Shown here: piece by piece, positions 41,001 through 56,000 of the stretch
How positions within the stretch are numbered: position 1 is the stretch's first letter
Layout: each line of letters starts with the position of its first letter
DNA from: Lagopus muta
Lineage: Eukaryota; Chordata; Aves; Galliformes; Phasianidae
DNA length: 64,000 bases
Direction of reading: 5' to 3'
Assembly: GCF_023343835.1 (NCBI RefSeq)
Contig: NC_064447.1
Span: forward strand, 1,984,001-2,048,000
Made by a program: the position numbers and the translations under genes
Notes under the pieces: model-generated
Told to the model about the DNA's origin: nothing
What the model saw: the letters and a program-made list of their open reading frames with translations, nothing else
Databases searched by the model: none

Positions 41001-44000
41001 AAGCCACAACTTCTCCCCACATCTCAGAGAGGAGGAAGATGTGTGGTTGCGTGGTTAACCAGGACCCAAATGTGTTGACCATTTTGTTGAGGAAGCTTTT
41101 CAGCTTTTGGGGTACAGGTTTGCCAGGAAGAGGAGAGCTGTTGCTGTGACAAGAACAGCAAGGTGACACTCTGGAATGGATACTGAAACAGTAAGCCAAT
41201 GTGGTGATGCAATAGCATAGCAGACATAAGGATTAACAAGCCATCCTTTGAACACTGTATTCAAATTCTGTTTTTCCCTCTAAAACAAAGTTAGACATAT
41301 GGTGGCATCTTTCTGACAGCAAGTGGTCTGGAGCTCCTCACTTTTTACTGTACACATGTCTCCTTAAAGAAACCATGTCCCAACAACTTACTACCAGCTG
41401 CTCATGAAAACCAGTGCATCCAAGCCTTTAAAAACCTGGCAGTGCGAGGCTAATGGTTGGACTCAATGACCTTAGAAATCTTTTCCAACCGAAATGATTC
41501 TATTCTATGATGCTATGAAAAGCACCACAGGCACCTTGCCCTGCTGACTTGTGAGAGCAGATCACAGTGGTGAGTGGGTCACTGCACCATGGCACCCTGG
41601 GGCCTGGCTGTACGTACTGAGTGTGGGGTGCATGCGCCGGGTTGCCGATGAAGGGGCCGTGGGAGCTGGCTGGGCTCAGCAGCAGCGGGCTCTGGGAGCG
41701 CGAGGAGGAGCCTGAGGATGTGCTTTCCAGGTATCGACCTGAACAGCAAAGTCACAATCAGTTCAGGGAACAAAAATTCACCAATACCACCCTCCTGCTT
41801 TGCTCTACTGCCAGCAGCTGGTAGTGGCTGGCTTTCAAGCTCTTGGGGAAAACCACATAGGACAGATAGATTGCTTGTGGAGAGGAAGCATTCAGCATCC
41901 TCAGCACAAGTGCAGCATGGGGCTGTCACCCCGCTGTCTGCCACAGGGAAAGGGCTGCCAGCCTTCTTGTGGCATGCCAACCCAGAAAGACATCTATCCC
42001 CATGCATGTGTGACTTGCCATAATGGCACCTGGCTTAGCTTAACCTTGTCCCTCATTAAGCACTTTCCCTTTGCAGATGACAGGTATTGCTGGGATTACC
42101 GGACCAGCACTTCAGTTGAGTCCAGGTATCTGGAAAGCTGTTATGGCCCCAGCTCAATCCTCCCAGAATTTACAAAGCAGGTGCTGACTTGCTGCTTCAT
42201 TCTGCACAGGCAAAACCAGCTGTGCCCTGTGTGCCCTAGGAGATCATTTCCTTCAAGCCTTCACCCAAAGTAAATCAGACTAGAACACATCCAAAATAAC
42301 TCTGAGACAAAGAAAACTCTCTTGGCAGAAGGATGAAGGGCAGCCATGGAGCTGCTGGCACTGGTACTCACTGCCACCATGCAGGACTGGTGAGCTCCGT
42401 GCAGAGCCGGTGTTGCTCTGGGAGCCAAACTTCTCCAGCAGCTCAGAGAACTCCCTCCTGGAAAGCAAAACATGGAATGGGTCAGCAATTGCTGCTCAGA
42501 AGAGTTTCCCACCACGCTGTATGACAGCAGTGCCCTCACGCAGTGACTTATTACCAAGCCCACAGGGCTGGCTCCCTCCAGCACTGAAGGACAGGCAGAG
42601 ATTTCTCACACCTAAACCCTGCAATCTCAAGAGGTTGCCTTTGTTAATGCTTTGCTGCCAGGCTGAGTTTGACAACACCTGTAGGTCCTTGCTGGGCCAT
42701 GACTGCTCATGTATGAGAGATGTTGCTTCGCGACCTTCCTTTCAGCAAGTAGAACGTGTTGAGTTCTTAAGCTATTAAGACCCACCATTAGCCAGGTTTA
42801 CCAGCTCTTGCATCATTTCTGTAATCCTTCTTTGAGCTGCTGTGAGCCTCTCACATCCCTTTGGACGAGGAGGCACAGAAAGGGGATGCTGGGGTCAAGC
42901 ACCATCCTCACGCACCCATCCATGCTGTGTCTGCTCTTTGGGCAACGCAGCTGCCGTTGCTCTGCTCCTGTGCCATCCTCTCCCTTCATAACCCAACGCT
43001 TCCCAGCCAAGCCAACCTTCACTCAGTGAGAAAAGTCCCAAGGCTGACTCATTTCTTCCGGGTGTCATTACAGACAGAGGAGAGACCCTGAAATTGGTGC
43101 TTCTGTGGCAGTGGCAGCGTTAGGTGTCCGCTTTGAAGGCAGGAGGGAATCCCCACGGGAAGGCGGCCGGCTGACAGCACAGCCACATGAAAAGCTGAGC
43201 GATGAGCAGACAGCTCTCACAGCTGACAGCCAGTCCTGCCCAGGACACAACCTGCAGGAAAGCCACTGCAGCAGCAGTTTCCTCACTGAGCAGCCTGCTC
43301 TTGCACACCGACAGACGTTGTGTCATCGGCATGCTGTGCTGGGGAGGTGTTACGTGTTATTGGCCAGGTTAGAGTCAACAATATAAAACGATGAGTGAAT
43401 CATCAGCTCCTTGGGATCCTGCTGGAAGTGCTCTCAGTAATTTAAGTCTTCCCATTAACAACCAGCTCTTTAACTAACATCAAAGCACAACGTCTGCCTT
43501 ATCTCCTATTGCCATCAAATGTATGCCTTATTCATCCCTGTTAATGCTAATTTAAATCCAAGTATCACAGGGCGCTTAGTGGAACGTCTCGATGGATCCA
43601 AATATTTTGCATCGGCACTGTTGTCTCTATCAACCAAACCTATGACCTTAAAAGAAGACAAAACTGGTTTGTTCCAAAACCTTGTTTCCCATAGAGCTAT
43701 TTCAAGTGGCAGCTTTGTAGAAATAAGACACTGAGCACCGAGTGAGTTGAAGGACAGGTTAGATAGATCCTATAGGCACTCACTGGGGTTTGGGGAGACA
43801 ACGGGTACCATCCTGATGGCAAACCACAGCTTCTCCCCATGTTTTAGGCAGGAGGAAGATGAGTGGCTGTGTGGTTAACCAGAACCCAAATCTGTTGACC
43901 ATTTTGCTTGGGCAGCTTTTCAGCTTTTGAGGTACAGGCTTGCCAGGAAGAGGCAAACTGCTGCCTGACAAAGATATTCAAGGGACACGCTAGAAGGGGG

Positions 44001-47000
44001 ACATTAACAGTAAACCATCCCAAAACCTCGCTTCTGTGAAGCTACTCCAGCTGGTAGTTTCTAGCTTTAAACACTGAAACATGTCCAAGCAATGATTAAG
44101 TTGAAGGATGGCTTGGATAGATCCTATAGCAATGGGATGATTTCCCATCCCATGCTTTCCTTGGGATAAGCCTTGAATGGATCTTCCTTCAGCAGAAATT
44201 TCCCCATTTTCCAATAAAAGCCTTGTATTTTCACAGAGCATTCGGGTCCCCATTCACTGGTAACTCATGTGGTGATGGATGGAGTCATCCCTCTGTGACA
44301 TACTGTAATGGCAGGGCTAACTTGCTAGAAGCTAACATGCTATTTCCAGTGATTACCTAGCCATCAGCAGCTGGCTTTTTGTTTTGGGCTGGGTGTTTCT
44401 GTGGTCATCCATTGTTACATTTTCCCCAGATAATAATTCAGCAGAGCACGGGACAGGTTATGAACTTAAAACAATGGCTACAAAATTCTTAGTCAATGCA
44501 AATGCAACTGGTCCAGCAGCTCCTGTGTTCTTCAGCCCCGCCGAACAATGCAAGCCCAATCAACAGCCCGTGCTGTCAAACCCTTTGTTATGAGCAAGGA
44601 CAGGCAAGGCTGGGACATTCTTTCATGTTATTTGAGTTTTGTTCATCCACAAAGTGAGGCGTCCAGCCCAGCCGCTCGCTGGAGGGACGGGTGACAACCT
44701 GCGTCGCACGCTGCCCTCATGGCTCCTGCTTTGTTGGTCAATACTGCAAACAGCAATGAAGGCATAAAGATATGATTAACTTGAAGGTTATCCCAGCAGC
44801 AAGCAATGCACTGTCCTTTACTCAGTGTTGTATTTGAATTTGAAGAGAATGTGGAGAAGAGAGAGCTCCAGGGAGACCCAAGAGTGGCCCTTCAGCATCT
44901 AAAGGGGCTGTAAGAAAGGAGACAGACAGTCTGCTGGGAGAGGAAAAGAGAAAATGGCTTCAAACTAAAAAAGTGGAGATTCAGATTGGATATAAGAAAG
45001 AAGCTCTTTACAATAAGGGCAGAGAGGCACTGGCACATGTTGCCCCAGCCCTGCAGACCTAAAGGTGAGGCTGGGTGGGCTCTGAGCACTGATGAGCTGT
45101 GGGTATCTCCATTCATGCAGGGGGTGGGACCAGGAGGTCTTTAAATGGTCCTTCCAACTCAAATGATTCTACTACAATGTGGGATTTGCAAATAGGTGGA
45201 TGAAGCCCAGTCACTGAACCAGTGCACTGGAGGAATGCTAAAAAAAAAAGAACATAATCATCTCACTTTGTCCTTTCAGATACTAAGGTACCTCAGAAGC
45301 CATCTTAAATATTTAAAAATGTAGATATCTTTTTCTTTGAGCTGGGGCAGTGCAGGGCCTGGAGCTGCCCTGCACAGAGCTCAGCCCTGCAGCACGAGGT
45401 TGGATGATGGGGATGCAGCAGCAGCCAGCTGCAGTCGACTTTGCAGCAGATTAAGCAGCAGGGGTCAATCTTCCCGCAGAATATTGTTGTTTTATCTCAT
45501 AATACCTTTTTGTCCTGCCCTTTTGTTCCAGGGAGAACAAAGGGTGAATCCAACATCAAAGGTGACTGTGAGAGCACTGCGTCTAGAAGCCTGAGCCCTG
45601 CACCAAGGCTAGGGAAAAGAGGAGCCTGGGACATTGCACTCCCTAATAGCATCTCAATAAATAAAGCCTGCAGGGCAGTGGAACCCTAAACCCGAAGCAC
45701 TGCAACCATGATGCAAGCAGCCAGCAAAGGCTGTTTTCTCACACCCATCACACAGCAGCTGTGGCATTTCCAGCTCTGAGGTGGGTGATGCTCCATATCC
45801 ATGGTGCCACTCACTTGCCTGGAAAGCAGTGATGGGCACACGTGCATCGTGGCTCTGGGGTGAAAGAATCTGTGCACCTCCTTTAAGAGCAGCTAAAGTG
45901 TCTGGAATGTCAGGCTTGCAGGAGTGAAGGAGGCTGGATGTGCTCTGTGCACCTGATGGAGCTATGGGTGTTCCTGTTCATCACATGCAGTGGGACCAGA
46001 TGGCCTTTAAAGGTTCCTCCAACTCAAACCAAACTCTTCTACAAGAGCTGTCACAGGAGCAGCTCCTCACCCACAGCTGGAGCTGGCAGGGGGAGGGAAT
46101 CACTTTGCATTTGCTCTATGTGTGTTGCAACAACTGAGTATGGAAAGGCATGATTAACACATCAGCCTGTTTTTGACAAGATGACCACATGTATCATGCT
46201 CAGGTGTGCGATCAAACACCAGCTACACTGTGCTTGGAGGTGCAGCACAGGAAGGTTTTCTCACAGCAATAAACCTGAAAGACCAGGATGGTATCAGCAC
46301 AGCCCACGGAAACAAGGAGCTATTGTAACTTTCAGGCTGAGGATGAATAAACAACGATTACATGTATGCAATAAAATTATCCTCATTAGCCAAAGAGGAG
46401 CACAGATGAAACGAGATCCAACAGTCCTCCAGAGTGTCCAGCTCTAAATCTGAATGCTCTGCTCTGAGCCCTAGCATTACTGCAGCTCTCTGCAGCACGC
46501 CTGATGTGCCAGGCCAAAAGCACGCATCTTATACATGCCAGGACTGAGATCCATTAACAGCACAGGTAATTGGGGCCTATAATTAACTTCAGGGACAAAT
46601 AATAGCGTTTATAAGTCAAATTCACCCAAGGGCAACCACGGCAAAATGCTACTCGGCTGAGTCATGGGGAAAATTGGCAGGCAGGGCGAATCTTCTTCCA
46701 AACCCAGAGCCATCGCCTTTCCTCCCCCGCTGCACCTCATATGCTGAGGGTTTGCAAGGAAAAGCTGCAGGGTGGTGCTCAGCTCATGCCCCAGAAATCT
46801 GACATGGCAGTGTAAAAATGAAGGTAGATGTAAGAAAAAGAAAAAAGTAGGCGGGAAGGAGGGAAATCCTTCCTTCCTCCTTGTTCCACAGCCCTTCATC
46901 CTGGAGATACATCGTCTGTGAGATGATTATGTAAGCGAAATCTCTGCAAATCTTTACCAAAAAAAAAAAACCATAAACTGCTTACATCCCCCCCTGTCCC

Positions 47001-50000
47001 TCTGGGTAACCTTTTGCAGATTTAACAGATGAGCAGACGGAGGCTGAGCACAGTGCTGGAGGTCTGCCTGCCCCCAGCCAGGCTCTGCACTGCTTCACAG
47101 GAGCTGCAGCTGCAGCCAGAGCCACACATGGGGATGCTTTAAGAACCATCTGCTGCAGTTTACGATATTAGGAGGCGAGGTCGAGGGGCCTGAGCAGCTC
47201 GGAGCAGACAGAAATCAATGAAGAGTTGCGTATCCCTGCTTATATCAACCTCATGGCCTCACCCAGAGCTACTGAAGGACTCGGGTTTTGTGTCATAGCT
47301 TGGGATGCAATTTCCACTTATAAAGCACAATAAAAAAATAAGTAGGCTGTCATTAATGCCAAATACTTCTTCCACCAAAATATAATGCTTCTCAGCCCTG
47401 CCATTACAGCACTCTCACCACTGAACTAAGGGAGCGATGCTCCACGGCTATTGATGGATAAGAAATGAAACCACAGTCCCTGACACTAACAGGACATGGG
47501 TGCGTTGAGCAAGTGATGAGCCAACCTGCAGCACAAAGCCCATGACAGCACCTGGCCTTCCCCACTCAGGTCTGTGGTTCCTGGTGCACCTCAATGTCCC
47601 AGAAGTGCCAAAAAGAGATGATGCTTCAGCACGCTGCACCAAATCCCCCTGCAGATGTGAGCATCCTATCCCATACCTGGCTTTCCACAGTCCTGCCCTT
47701 GTGACACCATCATTATCGTCTAACCAAGACCAAACTGAACTTTTTCCTTCTTCTTTCAGTGCGTCAAATTACCTCTAAAGAAAGCAAAACCTCGAAAGGA
47801 GAGATTTTGGGGAGAAACAAATTGTCCTCCCTTGGCAGGGAGGCAGCGTGAAGGAAACTCAGTGCAGCTAACTGAAAAGGAAAGAGAAGTTCCTACTGTC
47901 CTTGCACATCTTCACCCAGAGCTCTATGCAGGATGCCATAAGCTGCAGGCAACTCAACTGCACGCAGCAGTGCTGAAGGAACCTTCCCACACCCACGCTG
48001 CCCTCAGCCAAACACCCTTGGCTACCTCTATCTTTGCTACAGGCTTGAAACCCAGTGCTGCAAATGCACTGCAGGTGCCAACAAATGCCACCATCACCCT
48101 TCCCAGTGCAAGATGCCACTCCTCACCTGGCATCGTCGTCGCGGGCTATCAGAAGGCGCATGTGGCTGGTGGCTGATGCTGTCCTCAGGATGTCCACAGC
48201 CCTGCAGGACAAGAACCACAATGTTTCAGTGCTGAGTCAGAGTGGGGCTGCATTGTTTTCACCCAGCCATATGTCAAAGCTCACATCAAACTTGTCTGTT
48301 TTCACACACAAACTTCTCATTTGATGATTCTTGAGTTGGCCCTTGGGAACAGTGCTGGGTGCAGAATCCCTTTGTTTGCAACAGAGCACGGGCAAAGCAA
48401 TGCCCTGCTGTCCTCCATGCAACCTACAGCCTAAACCACTTCACAGAACCACACAAAACCAAGAGGAATGCAAGATTTCTGTCTGGATACGGTACCTCTC
48501 GCTGGTAACCCCAATTAGAGAATCTCCATTGACCTCCAGGATCTGGTCTCCTGGCTGCAGGCGCCCTAGAAGAGAAAACTAATGGATAAAAACTGCAGAA
48601 AATACAGCTTGAAGGGACTTGGAGAGGTTGGGCTGCTCCTGCCTTTGCTCAGAGACAGAATGAAATATGCATGGGTCGCTCTGAGATGCTCTCATCCAAC
48701 CTGTTTTTCAAGATATCCCTAGATGAAGTTTCTACCACGGCCCTGAACAACTCCGCCAACATCAGAGGCCTTCTATGCTGTAGGGAGGAACGAAGACAAA
48801 GGCAAAAGTGACATAAAACTTTTGCTTAATTCAATTTAAGGTCAAGAAAAAAAAGCCCACAAGTGGCACCTTCACCTGTTCTTGATTGTTCTGCTTTGGA
48901 TGGAAAAATGATGTTGTAACATTGGGGGGGAAAAAAAGTCTTCTTGGATTAAGTCCTAAAAGGTGAACTCCACAGACCCTTTGCCTAATACCCACTGACC
49001 TGGAGAAGTCATCCCACTGCTGTATGCAATGCCATGCAATCACTGCAAGCAGAGAAGTGGAGTGAGCTTTATGTGGCGGGGATGGAACTTGGCTTAAAGA
49101 CTCAAAGCAATCCTATAAAAGCCGCAGAGCCCGAAGGCAAGGCCACCCTCCTTCACTGCAGTGATTATCATTGCTAAACCCAACTCTGCTGCTGGAGAAT
49201 CTAGAAGGAAACACCCAAAATGCCCAACAAAGCAGCATATAGAATATACCATCTGGCTTTTCCAATCGCCATCTTCCATATTTCACTCACCATCAGCATA
49301 AGCAACACCCCCTGGCAGGATCCTCTTGACATAAACTCCATATTCTTCTCCAGTGAGCTCCTTGATGCCACCGATCACCTTAATTCCTGGGGGAGGAGAA
49401 GCACCATGGCACAAAGGCATGAACTGGCTCACTCTCGGATCTTACTTGTTGCAAGCCATACCTGTGATAAGTCCTGCACTCCTCCTGTGCTACACCAGCA
49501 GCAGGGTGAGGTCAATAACATAGGACAGAGGCCAAGAGCATCTGGGAGCACCTCCTCCACTCTGAGGAGCACTCAAGCCAGGAATGACTGCCTTCCAACA
49601 ACTGAAAACTCAACGTTTGCAGTTGAAGTGATCAATGCTGGGAAAGGGCACGATTCTGCTCTTGTGTGTGCCTCTGATGAGACCCACTGGGTGTTGCCTT
49701 GGGGGCTGTGCAGCTCCCCATGCCCCATGGGTTCCCTCACCACAGGCTGGCACTGCATGGCCACATCCCCGCCGGCACACGTAAGCTGGCTGGAAGAGGC
49801 ACAAGAGACTTATTTACCCACTCTCATTAAATCCCACTTGGAGGATACAGGCTGCAGACAGAAGGATTAAAAAGCTTGGCTTTAATTAACAAATCTGTCC
49901 CAGGACCTGCCGGTCGGGCATTCTGCTGCTGTGGCCATGAGGGCAGGCTGAGGACAGTGGCACAGCAGCAGGGACATGCCCTAGTGTTGGCCCCAGCTCA

Positions 50001-53000
50001 GGACCTCTGGGGACAGCAACATAGCATCTACCCACTGCTCCGCACTCACTGTATCCTAAACCCTAAGGGCCCAACCATTTTCAGCTGTCCCTGGGGAAAG
50101 TCCTCATGTTTGGAGTTCTCTGATGTTAAATTTGTGGTAGAACACAGATTATCATAATTTTTCGTTTCGGCCACATTTCGCACCCACTCACTGCTCCTTC
50201 TCCCAGGCAATGGTACAGGTGGTGAGGCAAAGGCACAGAGATGGTGCCCCATCCCTGCAGACACCCAAGCTCAAGCTGGATGGGCTCTGAGCACGGATGG
50301 AGCTGCAAGTGTCCCTGTTCATTGCAGAGGGGAGGGACCCTTTAAGGGTCCCTTTCAAGGCAAATGATTCGGTGGTTCCATGAACCCCAGCCCTGCTGGA
50401 GTGGTGTGATGCAAAGCACATCCTGTAGCAGCTGGCTGTACTGTGCCCACTGGTGGAAATGCTGACCTATAGCTGTGAAAATGGGTGGCAAAGAGCCCTG
50501 CTTGCCACAAGCACAGGGACACGGGAAGTCCAAGCGAGGGGGCAGGGAGGGATGGCAGCTCAGTGAGACAGTGAGACAAGCAGGGATGGCAGCATGCATC
50601 AAGGAAAGGAGGTACAGATGTACACCTCAGAGGTGGTGCAGCTGGGAGAGCATCCAGCAGCACCACGATGCCCATTCACAACCACCTCCCAGGTATCAAC
50701 TGAATAATGACTTGTTTCTCTTTTGTGTCTGCAAATCGATTGTAATAATGGCTTAAATATAGCCAAAGTATCTACAAATCCTCCTTCATCTCTCCAACAA
50801 CGTCAGGGGAAAACCCGATCTTGTTATTAAAATCAGTGATTACTGATTGCTCCTAGCCACGCTCAAACTTTGACAAGGGGGAAAAAAAATAACAAAACCA
50901 AAAACCCCTTTTCTGTCCCTAAACAAGAGTGTTGCACCAAGGAGCCCTCACCCGGGCCTGGGGTTGGCACTGAGCAATGGGATAGGATGAGGCTGGCAGT
51001 GATGAACACAACCTGTCCCATATGGGGGTCCCAGCCCAGAGCAGGCGTGATGCTCAGCCCCACCATCCAAAGCCCTTCAGGGCTTTGTTTGGGATTTCTG
51101 CAGCTTGGCTAGCATTCTCGAGAGCCCTCATGTTTTATAAACACCCATTTCAATTGAGTTTCTATCTGAGATCCAGTTTAGGTAAATAACGGCTCTTTAA
51201 TTATCACAGCATCAAAGTCCCGGTATAATGCTTATTAAGTCATACTCAGGGCCAGATAATCTAGCCTATTTTAGATCTCTGTCTTTAATCTTCCTATTCT
51301 GGCAAAGGTCCTGGAGCTGATTCTGATGACCCCCCTCATTTCTCCTCTGAAGAAGAAAGACAACTGGGAAATTCCAGGTGGGAATTCAGTTTACACAAAC
51401 CAAAACAAGCAGTTTTCTCCAGGTTCCTAGCAATCCTACATCATTCTGAGACCCTTGAGCTTCCCAGCTGCATCTAATCCCGCTCCCACTAATGCCAGTG
51501 TTGTAGTTCTCAGCTTCTCAGCCCTATAATCTCACCTGCTCCTGGCTCGCCAGGCAGCTCTGCACCACGGGTCAGGGGTGTGCTGGCTAATCCGGTTGTT
51601 TGGCCCAACAGCCTTCATCCCTGGTCATCCCAACAGCATGAGCTCTGCTCCAAGCATGGGAACCCAAACCCTCCTCTTCCCTCTCCTACCACCTCACCAC
51701 CGAAATTCCCTTTCTGGGGGGACCCCAGCCCCAGCAGCACCGTGTTGGAGCCCTGAAAGTCAGCACAGGGTGAGGCTGCCTGCTTTCTGCTTAAGCTAGC
51801 AATGTTCAATTACATTTCCCGTAATCCCTCTGTTGATCTTGTAGCTCCAGCCAGCTCTTTCTGTCTGAAGGAAGGGACAGATTGCAGGTGAACTGCTCCC
51901 TTCCCTGTCCTAAGAAGATGAAGGTCAAGATAATGGGATCTCAGCATTTCTAAGAAATGCTCTTTAAGCATCACCTCCCTTTGATGACAATTCTTTAATT
52001 CCAAACCCTAGTTCTGGAGCCACCAGGTAACCCCTTTGAACTCTTTCCCAGGTTCACATGTGGGTTTCCACACCAAGCAGTGAAGCCTCAGACTCAGGCC
52101 AAGTGCTGACCCACTTCACCAGCACCAAGTAGGCTGCTGCTGCCCAACAGAAACCAGGCTGCAGAAACACCTGGATCCACAGGGAAAAAGCCTGGAGAAA
52201 GGTTGTGATGGCACTGGAAGACCCACACGGTTACACCTACCAGCAGCACACCACGAGACTGCTTTCCCTGGGTCTCCTCCCTTAATAAACTAAGCTAACC
52301 CAACAGCTAAAATCCCACCAACCCAAATCCACCAAAAATCATCAACCGAATATACCTCCTGATATTAAAATAGCCAGCAAGCTAAGAAAGTTCTGAGTGC
52401 CCACAGGTCTCTCATGAGTAGAAGACCAAGAGAGAAGAGCCAGGAAACCTCATTAGCCAAGAGTTGGGAACAACCTCTAATTAACAGGTGGTCGCAGGAA
52501 ACCTGAGGAGGTTGACTCCTGGGATGGGTCCCCAGCTGGTAACCTGGGGACCTCAGAGGCTCAGCAGTATGATTGCTGCTGGGAGCACACACAAGGGTGG
52601 CAGGAGATGCTATACTGGATCCTTTGCTGCTGACTTCTACGAGCCTAAGGCAGTTTCTCATGTACAGATGGGTATGGCCATCTCCTTTCCCTTTTCCCTG
52701 TGCTTTGATGTTGGGTGCCCTACAAAGGATGGCTGACTCACTGTGTTCATGCTCATACCTCTGGGCTGGAGTTTCCAATGGGATCCAGCCTGCTCTCAGG
52801 TAGTCCCATCTCCAGGACTTCCTGGGGCCAGGACACTGGCATGGGCATAGAAAGTGCTTGGGAATTTTTTTGTTTGTTTGTTTTAATGTAGAGAAATTGA
52901 GATCTGCAGAAAGGTGTGGAAAAGCCACCCCCCAACCCTATTCAGACCCTACTCCAGGGTTCCCATGCAGCCACAGCGCTGCAGCTGCTCATATGTCACC

Positions 53001-56000
53001 AATAGGGAATTAATTGGTATTTTGACCTTGTTTTAATGCCTCAGCTGTGAAAGGTGCTGTCAAATGTTCAGCACATACAGGCACAAGAACCAATATCAGG
53101 TTTCATAGGGTCATGGATGGCTTAGATTGCACGGGACCTTGAAGATCATTGAGCTTCAACCTCCCTGCATGAGCACATTTACCAGCCACTAGATCAGGCT
53201 GCTCAGGGCCTCATCCGACCTTTCAGATAGGGAACAGATCATAACACTAATGTTGTGACATGAGGGATGCCAGGGTTTCCCCAGATTGAGGTCTGGGGGG
53301 GCTCAAGACTCACCCAGTCCATTGGCACAGTCGTAGAATTCAAAGCAGTGCACAGTTCGATCCATCCCATACGGTCCCATGAGTGTCCTGGCAGAGAGAG
53401 GAGAGGCATCTTTCTTTCATGGGCTGCCATAAATTACCACCCATGTGTCCAACAAACCCAGAGCAGCCCTGCCACCACAGCAGGGGGTTCCCATGAGACG
53501 ACCAAAGGGATGACCAGCTGAGAGTTGCGTTGATATATTAAGCCCATGCTGGCAAAATGCAGCCCCCCTGCCACCCCCAGGGGTTTATGCAGCTAAATGA
53601 GAGAATATGGGCAGTGCTGGACATCATCCTCCCCACCCAGCAAAGCTGATGGACCTGTCTGCGATTCATTACCCCAGATTAACAGGGCCGGACAGCTGTC
53701 CAGCTCTGGGAAATGAGATCAGGGCCAGACCAGTGTTCTGAGAATATACCAGTTTCACAAATAGACACAGTCCAGAATGAGGAAAACCAGACAAAACCTA
53801 CTGCTGGTGTTTTGTAACGCACACACAGAGCAGAACGTGGGGAGGCAGGGGCTGTATTCCCACACCTCCACCCCTCCTGCAGGGATCTGCTTTGCCAGGT
53901 TGAAGGTGGGAGTTTCTCAACACAAGCCAAAGCAGGGAAGAGGGCAACTGAAATCTTCACTTTCCCCATGCCAAGTCACGTCCTACACTCTCTACGCTCC
54001 CTTCTCTCTTTTATATTACTTTTAAAGTTTAGTTTAATGAAGCCTGGCTTTAGAACACTGCTCTTGCTCTGCTTCACCACGGGAATGGTGGACTTCGGTG
54101 TGACCAGCCCACAGCCAGACATTGTGTTATCAGCTGTGGGACTGCTCTCCCAAAGTGCTCATTTCCCAAAATTTCACTTGCAAGGCAAAAAAAAAACCAG
54201 AACTTCTGAATCAAAATTAGGTCCTGAATTCTTGCTGGATGCAGCTGAGGAAGACACAGCACATAACTCTGAACCCAGTAAGAAGAGAAGGAGCCTCAGG
54301 GACTTCTATCAGCCCTCCAAAACACCACTCAAAAATCTCCTCATTAAAAACCACCTCCCCCCTTGATGTTCTTGCAACATTCCATGCATTCAAGAGACCA
54401 GACAAACAGCTGGCCCCATTGCACACTGCCAGAAGATGCATTTGGAGGGTGCCAGGAGGCCATCCCAGCCCCAACCCCAGCTGGGGGGTCACCATCCCTG
54501 TTTTCCAGAGTATTTTGATTAAATGTTTGAGAAAACACCATCAGGACCAAAAATAAATGGCTCAAACCAAGCTGAAACGCAACGCAACAATAGAGGTGTG
54601 AGTAGAGCAGATGCCTGCCGATGCCATCGGATGCTGCCCCCAAATCAAGGAGCCCAAGACCCATTTCAGGAGATCCCCAGAACCCCCCACACCCCCTCCT
54701 CGACCTCCCCACTGTGTCACCTGCTGATGATGATGGCTCCCTTGTAGAGCACGGAGACAGCGGGCATCTTGCTGGTGGAGGCAACCCAGCCCGGCCGCTC
54801 TGATTTGGCAGGAATCCGTTAAAGCGAGGCAAAATGGGGAGGGCAGGGGTCACGTGGTGCCCCCGTATGCATGTTAATTCCACCCAACATTAACACAGAT
54901 CAGCTAAAAACATCTCCAACTTTAGATTAAAGCTTACGCAATCCAAACAGAGCCAACGCTGCCCATCACGAGTGCCTTCCTGAGCAGGCAAGCACAGAGC
55001 TGCTCCCTCCTCCCAATTAAGAGTGGGATCATTATTTGGGCACATCCTATTGTTCACCTTCAGGCACACACCCTACAGTGATGAAGGGCAGTGATGAGTG
55101 CAGGACAGGCATCCTCAGCATCCCTAAAGACTTTAAGTCCATAGCAAAGCTTTGAAAGCAGTAACAGATTGTAGCACTCAACAGTTTAGTTTTGGAGGTT
55201 TTTGTTTGTTTGATTTTCTTTTAGCATCTTTTCCAGCCCACAGCATTTCCTACTTAACGAGAAGTGAGTTCAGCTGTCCCACTGTCCATCAGGAGGTCAG
55301 AAGGGTATTCTGCAATCAAACAGCTTCTTCTGCCTCCATCCCGCTGTGCATCCCCAGCCCACATCCCCAGATGGTGGGACATGGAAACACATCCTCCTGG
55401 GACAACAGGCACCAGGACTTGGTGGCACAGTGCATGTCCTGCACCCTAGGATATTCAAGCTCCATTAATGGGGTTTGCCTTCCACTTTAAACACTCTGTC
55501 AAGTATTTACTTGGACCCAATGCTTCTGGATGCTACTCCCATGGATGAGAAGTGAATGGGAGAGTTCCCCAATGTCCATGTGCCACCTTAATGGACAATG
55601 TGAAGCTACTTGTAGAACAGCAAAAAGCATAAAAGATCTCCTTTGTTTCCAATGTGGGATGTTTTCAGGCAGCTTTTGTCCAGGTGAGTGCAGGTGAAAT
55701 ACTAAAAGCCCACAGCAAGCCTTTGGGTAGGCAAAGCTCTCCTGACACATAACTCATTTATCCATTTTCTGATCGCTCATAGGAAGAATGCCAACTGGAC
55801 ACCAAAAGCAGGTGCACCTAGTGATACGCCAATGCAAGGCACTCAGCACATAACTTCCACAGGGCCGTGCAATGAAAAGTGCATCAAGATAGCAGAACAA
55901 CAAGGTCCAAGGCTGCAGCAAATGAGGAACACCTCAGATACCACAGCAGTAGGCTCAGAAATAAGGGAAAGAAGCTGCTTACCTTCAGAAGGCCTGCAAG

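Larger units (their letters stand above)
39547..41617 (-). other. Intron between exons 8 and 9 of the STXBP4-like gene
   Basis: It contains two CR1 pieces and copy A of the unclassified element. No further feature is recognised. Confidence 0.6.
42458..48126 (-). other. Intron between exons 6 and 7 of the STXBP4-like gene
   Basis: This long intron contains copy B of the unclassified element and two CR1 fragments. A poly-A stretch lies near 46,961. No exon is recognised. Confidence 0.6.
49387..53313 (-). other. Intron between exons 3 and 4 of the STXBP4-like gene
   Basis: It contains two CR1 fragments and an AT-richer block at about 51,110-51,310 with no recognised identity. No exon is recognised. 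Confidence 0.55.

Noticed and set aside
49220..49870. 216-codon plus-strand open frame
   Set aside because: It is antisense to PDZ1 exon 4 of the STXBP4-like gene and has no family resemblance or splice support.
52365..52928. 187-codon minus-strand open frame
   Set aside because: It lies within an intron of the STXBP4-like gene; no domain and no phase-compatible splice sites that would place it in the transcript.
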